Source: Myxococcota bacterium
GTDB lineage: Bacteria; Myxococcota; UBA4151
Direction: 5' to 3'
NCBI GenBank assembly: GCA_028823075.1
Contig: JAPKCE010000177.1
Location: 1-5,174 of the forward strand
DNA: 5,174 bases
Position numbers and translations under genes: made by a program. Shown here piece after piece: positions 4,765 through 5,174 of the stretch (within the stretch, counting starts at the first letter, position 1; every line of letters begins with the position of its first letter). The notes beneath the pieces are model-generated. The model was not told where the DNA came from and made no database searches. It saw nothing but the letters and a program-made list of their open reading frames with translations.

Positions 4765-5091
4765 TCATGTACCCAGGCAATCCGGGCAGGCACCATGCAA
4801 GTGCACGGTGGCGCGCTTGATCGATTCCAACCATCGCCCATCGACCGACATCGATGCCGTGAGTTCGGCCGGAAGGCACGAAAGCCGGCCACAGTCGTTG
4901 CAGTTGAAATGCGCGTGTCGGTGACCGTCGCCAGGCTCTAACTGTAAGGCGTAACGATCGACCCCTCCGGCTTGGCTGACCACGGGTGCAACTCCAGCGT
5001 CGCGCAGTTTGATCAGGTTACGATAAATGGTCGCCGGGTCCCAATCCGTGTCGCCTAGGTCTTCAAGAACCTCGCTGTGGGATATGGAGCG
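4765..5091 (-). pseudogene. Fur-family zinc-dependent repressor, 5'-truncated
   Basis: Leftward frame of 108 codons bounded by TAG at 5094-5092 and ending in TGA at 4767-4765. It begins in the middle of the winged-helix domain (SISHSEVLEDL). The recognition helix ATIYRNLIKLRDAGV at residues 20-34 is the characteristic Fur A-T-[IV]-Y-R-x-L segment. The dimerisation domain has the regulatory metal-site cluster HRHAHF (57-62, with H57, H59 and H61) and the structural zinc cysteines C64-x2-C67 and C102-x2-C105. The usual first 20-30 residues (helix with QR..V) and a start codon are missing; the only in-frame starts lie inside the domain. The break is next to repeat B (5098-5117). An intact version would repress metal-uptake or peroxide genes; Fur, Zur or PerR cannot be told apart here. 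All metal ligands are present, so the loss seems recent or due to assembly. Confidence 0.85.
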
Positions 5092-5097
5092 CTATGG

Positions 5098-5117
5098 TAT
5101 TATCCGTTTTGAAGGTT
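5098..5117 (+). repeat. 20-nt perfect repeat B, copy at the Fur 5' break
   Basis: Second copy of the 20-mer at 3801-3820 in the glycosyltransferase gene. It lies just past the point where the Fur-like frame is lost and is followed by unrelated sequence. It is not in a frame continuing glycosyltransferase coding on either side. Confidence 0.95.
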
Positions 5118-5160
5118 AACCTGGCTCCTGATAGTCGTATACACTAGCTTCCGTCCCATG
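5116..5160 (+). promoter_or_regulatory. Possible promoter and start of a rightward gene at the window edge
   Basis: TTAACC (5116-5121) and TATACA (5138-5143) are 16 nt apart, and ATG follows at 5158 with four more codons (DDRF) before the window ends. There is no Shine-Dalgarno, and the leader would be only about 8 nt. TAGT and ACTA flank GTATAC at 5133-5147 as an imperfect palindrome. Too little sequence is present to support a gene; this is only a pointer for whoever has the next window. Confidence 0.18.
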
Positions 5161-5174
5161 GACGATAGATTTCA

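Noticed and set aside
1..5174. CRISPR array, tRNA or rRNA genes, intact insertion sequence, defence system
   Set aside because: Scanned by eye on both strands; no regularly spaced repeats, no tRNA T-arm with matching acceptor, no terminal inverted repeats around a transposase and no nuclease, methylase or toxin-antitoxin motifs.

Overview
The window looks like a piece of a delta-proteobacterial (Myxococcota or Bradymonadales-like) genome, quite possibly a metagenome contig. Two things point there. One is a small lipoprotein carrying Myxococcus-type cysteine-rich repeats (CGDG...ECDDGN...GDGCS..C). The other is a set of secreted proteins with the GC-x4-C / LGGALG signature that is common in predicted envelope proteins of that group. 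Taxonomy is inferred from protein style only.

Layout. (1) At 1-183, leftward and cut by the window edge, is the N-terminus of a secreted TolB-N/CsgG-like small protein. (2) A 259-nt divergent control region (184-442) contains a strong leftward intrinsic terminator. (3) A rightward, translationally coupled pair follows: a 247-residue paralogue of gene 1 with a C-terminal membrane hairpin (443-1186), overlapping by ATGA a 135-residue cysteine-rich lipoprotein (1183-1590). (4) A 427-nt gene-free stretch (1591-2017) holds hairpins, a second strong leftward terminator and the likely promoter of the next operon. (5) A rightward sugar operon consists of an NAD(P)-dependent sugar-nucleotide epimerase/dehydratase (2018-2956) and a GT-B glycosyltransferase (2962-4179), 5 nt apart. 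They probably act in cell-surface polysaccharide synthesis. (6) A patchwork of broken genes (about 4180-5117) holds an internal piece of a DoxX-family membrane protein (+), a third paralogue of the secreted protein truncated at residue 97 (-), and a 5'-truncated Fur-family zinc-dependent repressor (-).

The most striking observation is in the patchwork. Two of its breakpoints each carry a perfect, exactly 20-nt copy of sequence from an intact gene in the same window: 1444-1463 = 4378-4397 (cysteine-rich lipoprotein) and 3801-3820 = 5098-5117 (glycosyltransferase). By chance this is very unlikely. Either the DNA carries short templated insertions or recombination scars, or the contig was mis-joined at 20-mers during assembly; the exact equality of length favours the artefact.

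The second notable point is the family expansion: three copies of one secreted-domain family lie within 4.7 kb. Two of them encode an identical 31-residue stretch from DNA that differs at 10 of 93 positions, all silent, so both have been under protein-level selection. I see no RNA genes, CRISPR array, intact insertion sequence or recognisable defence system.
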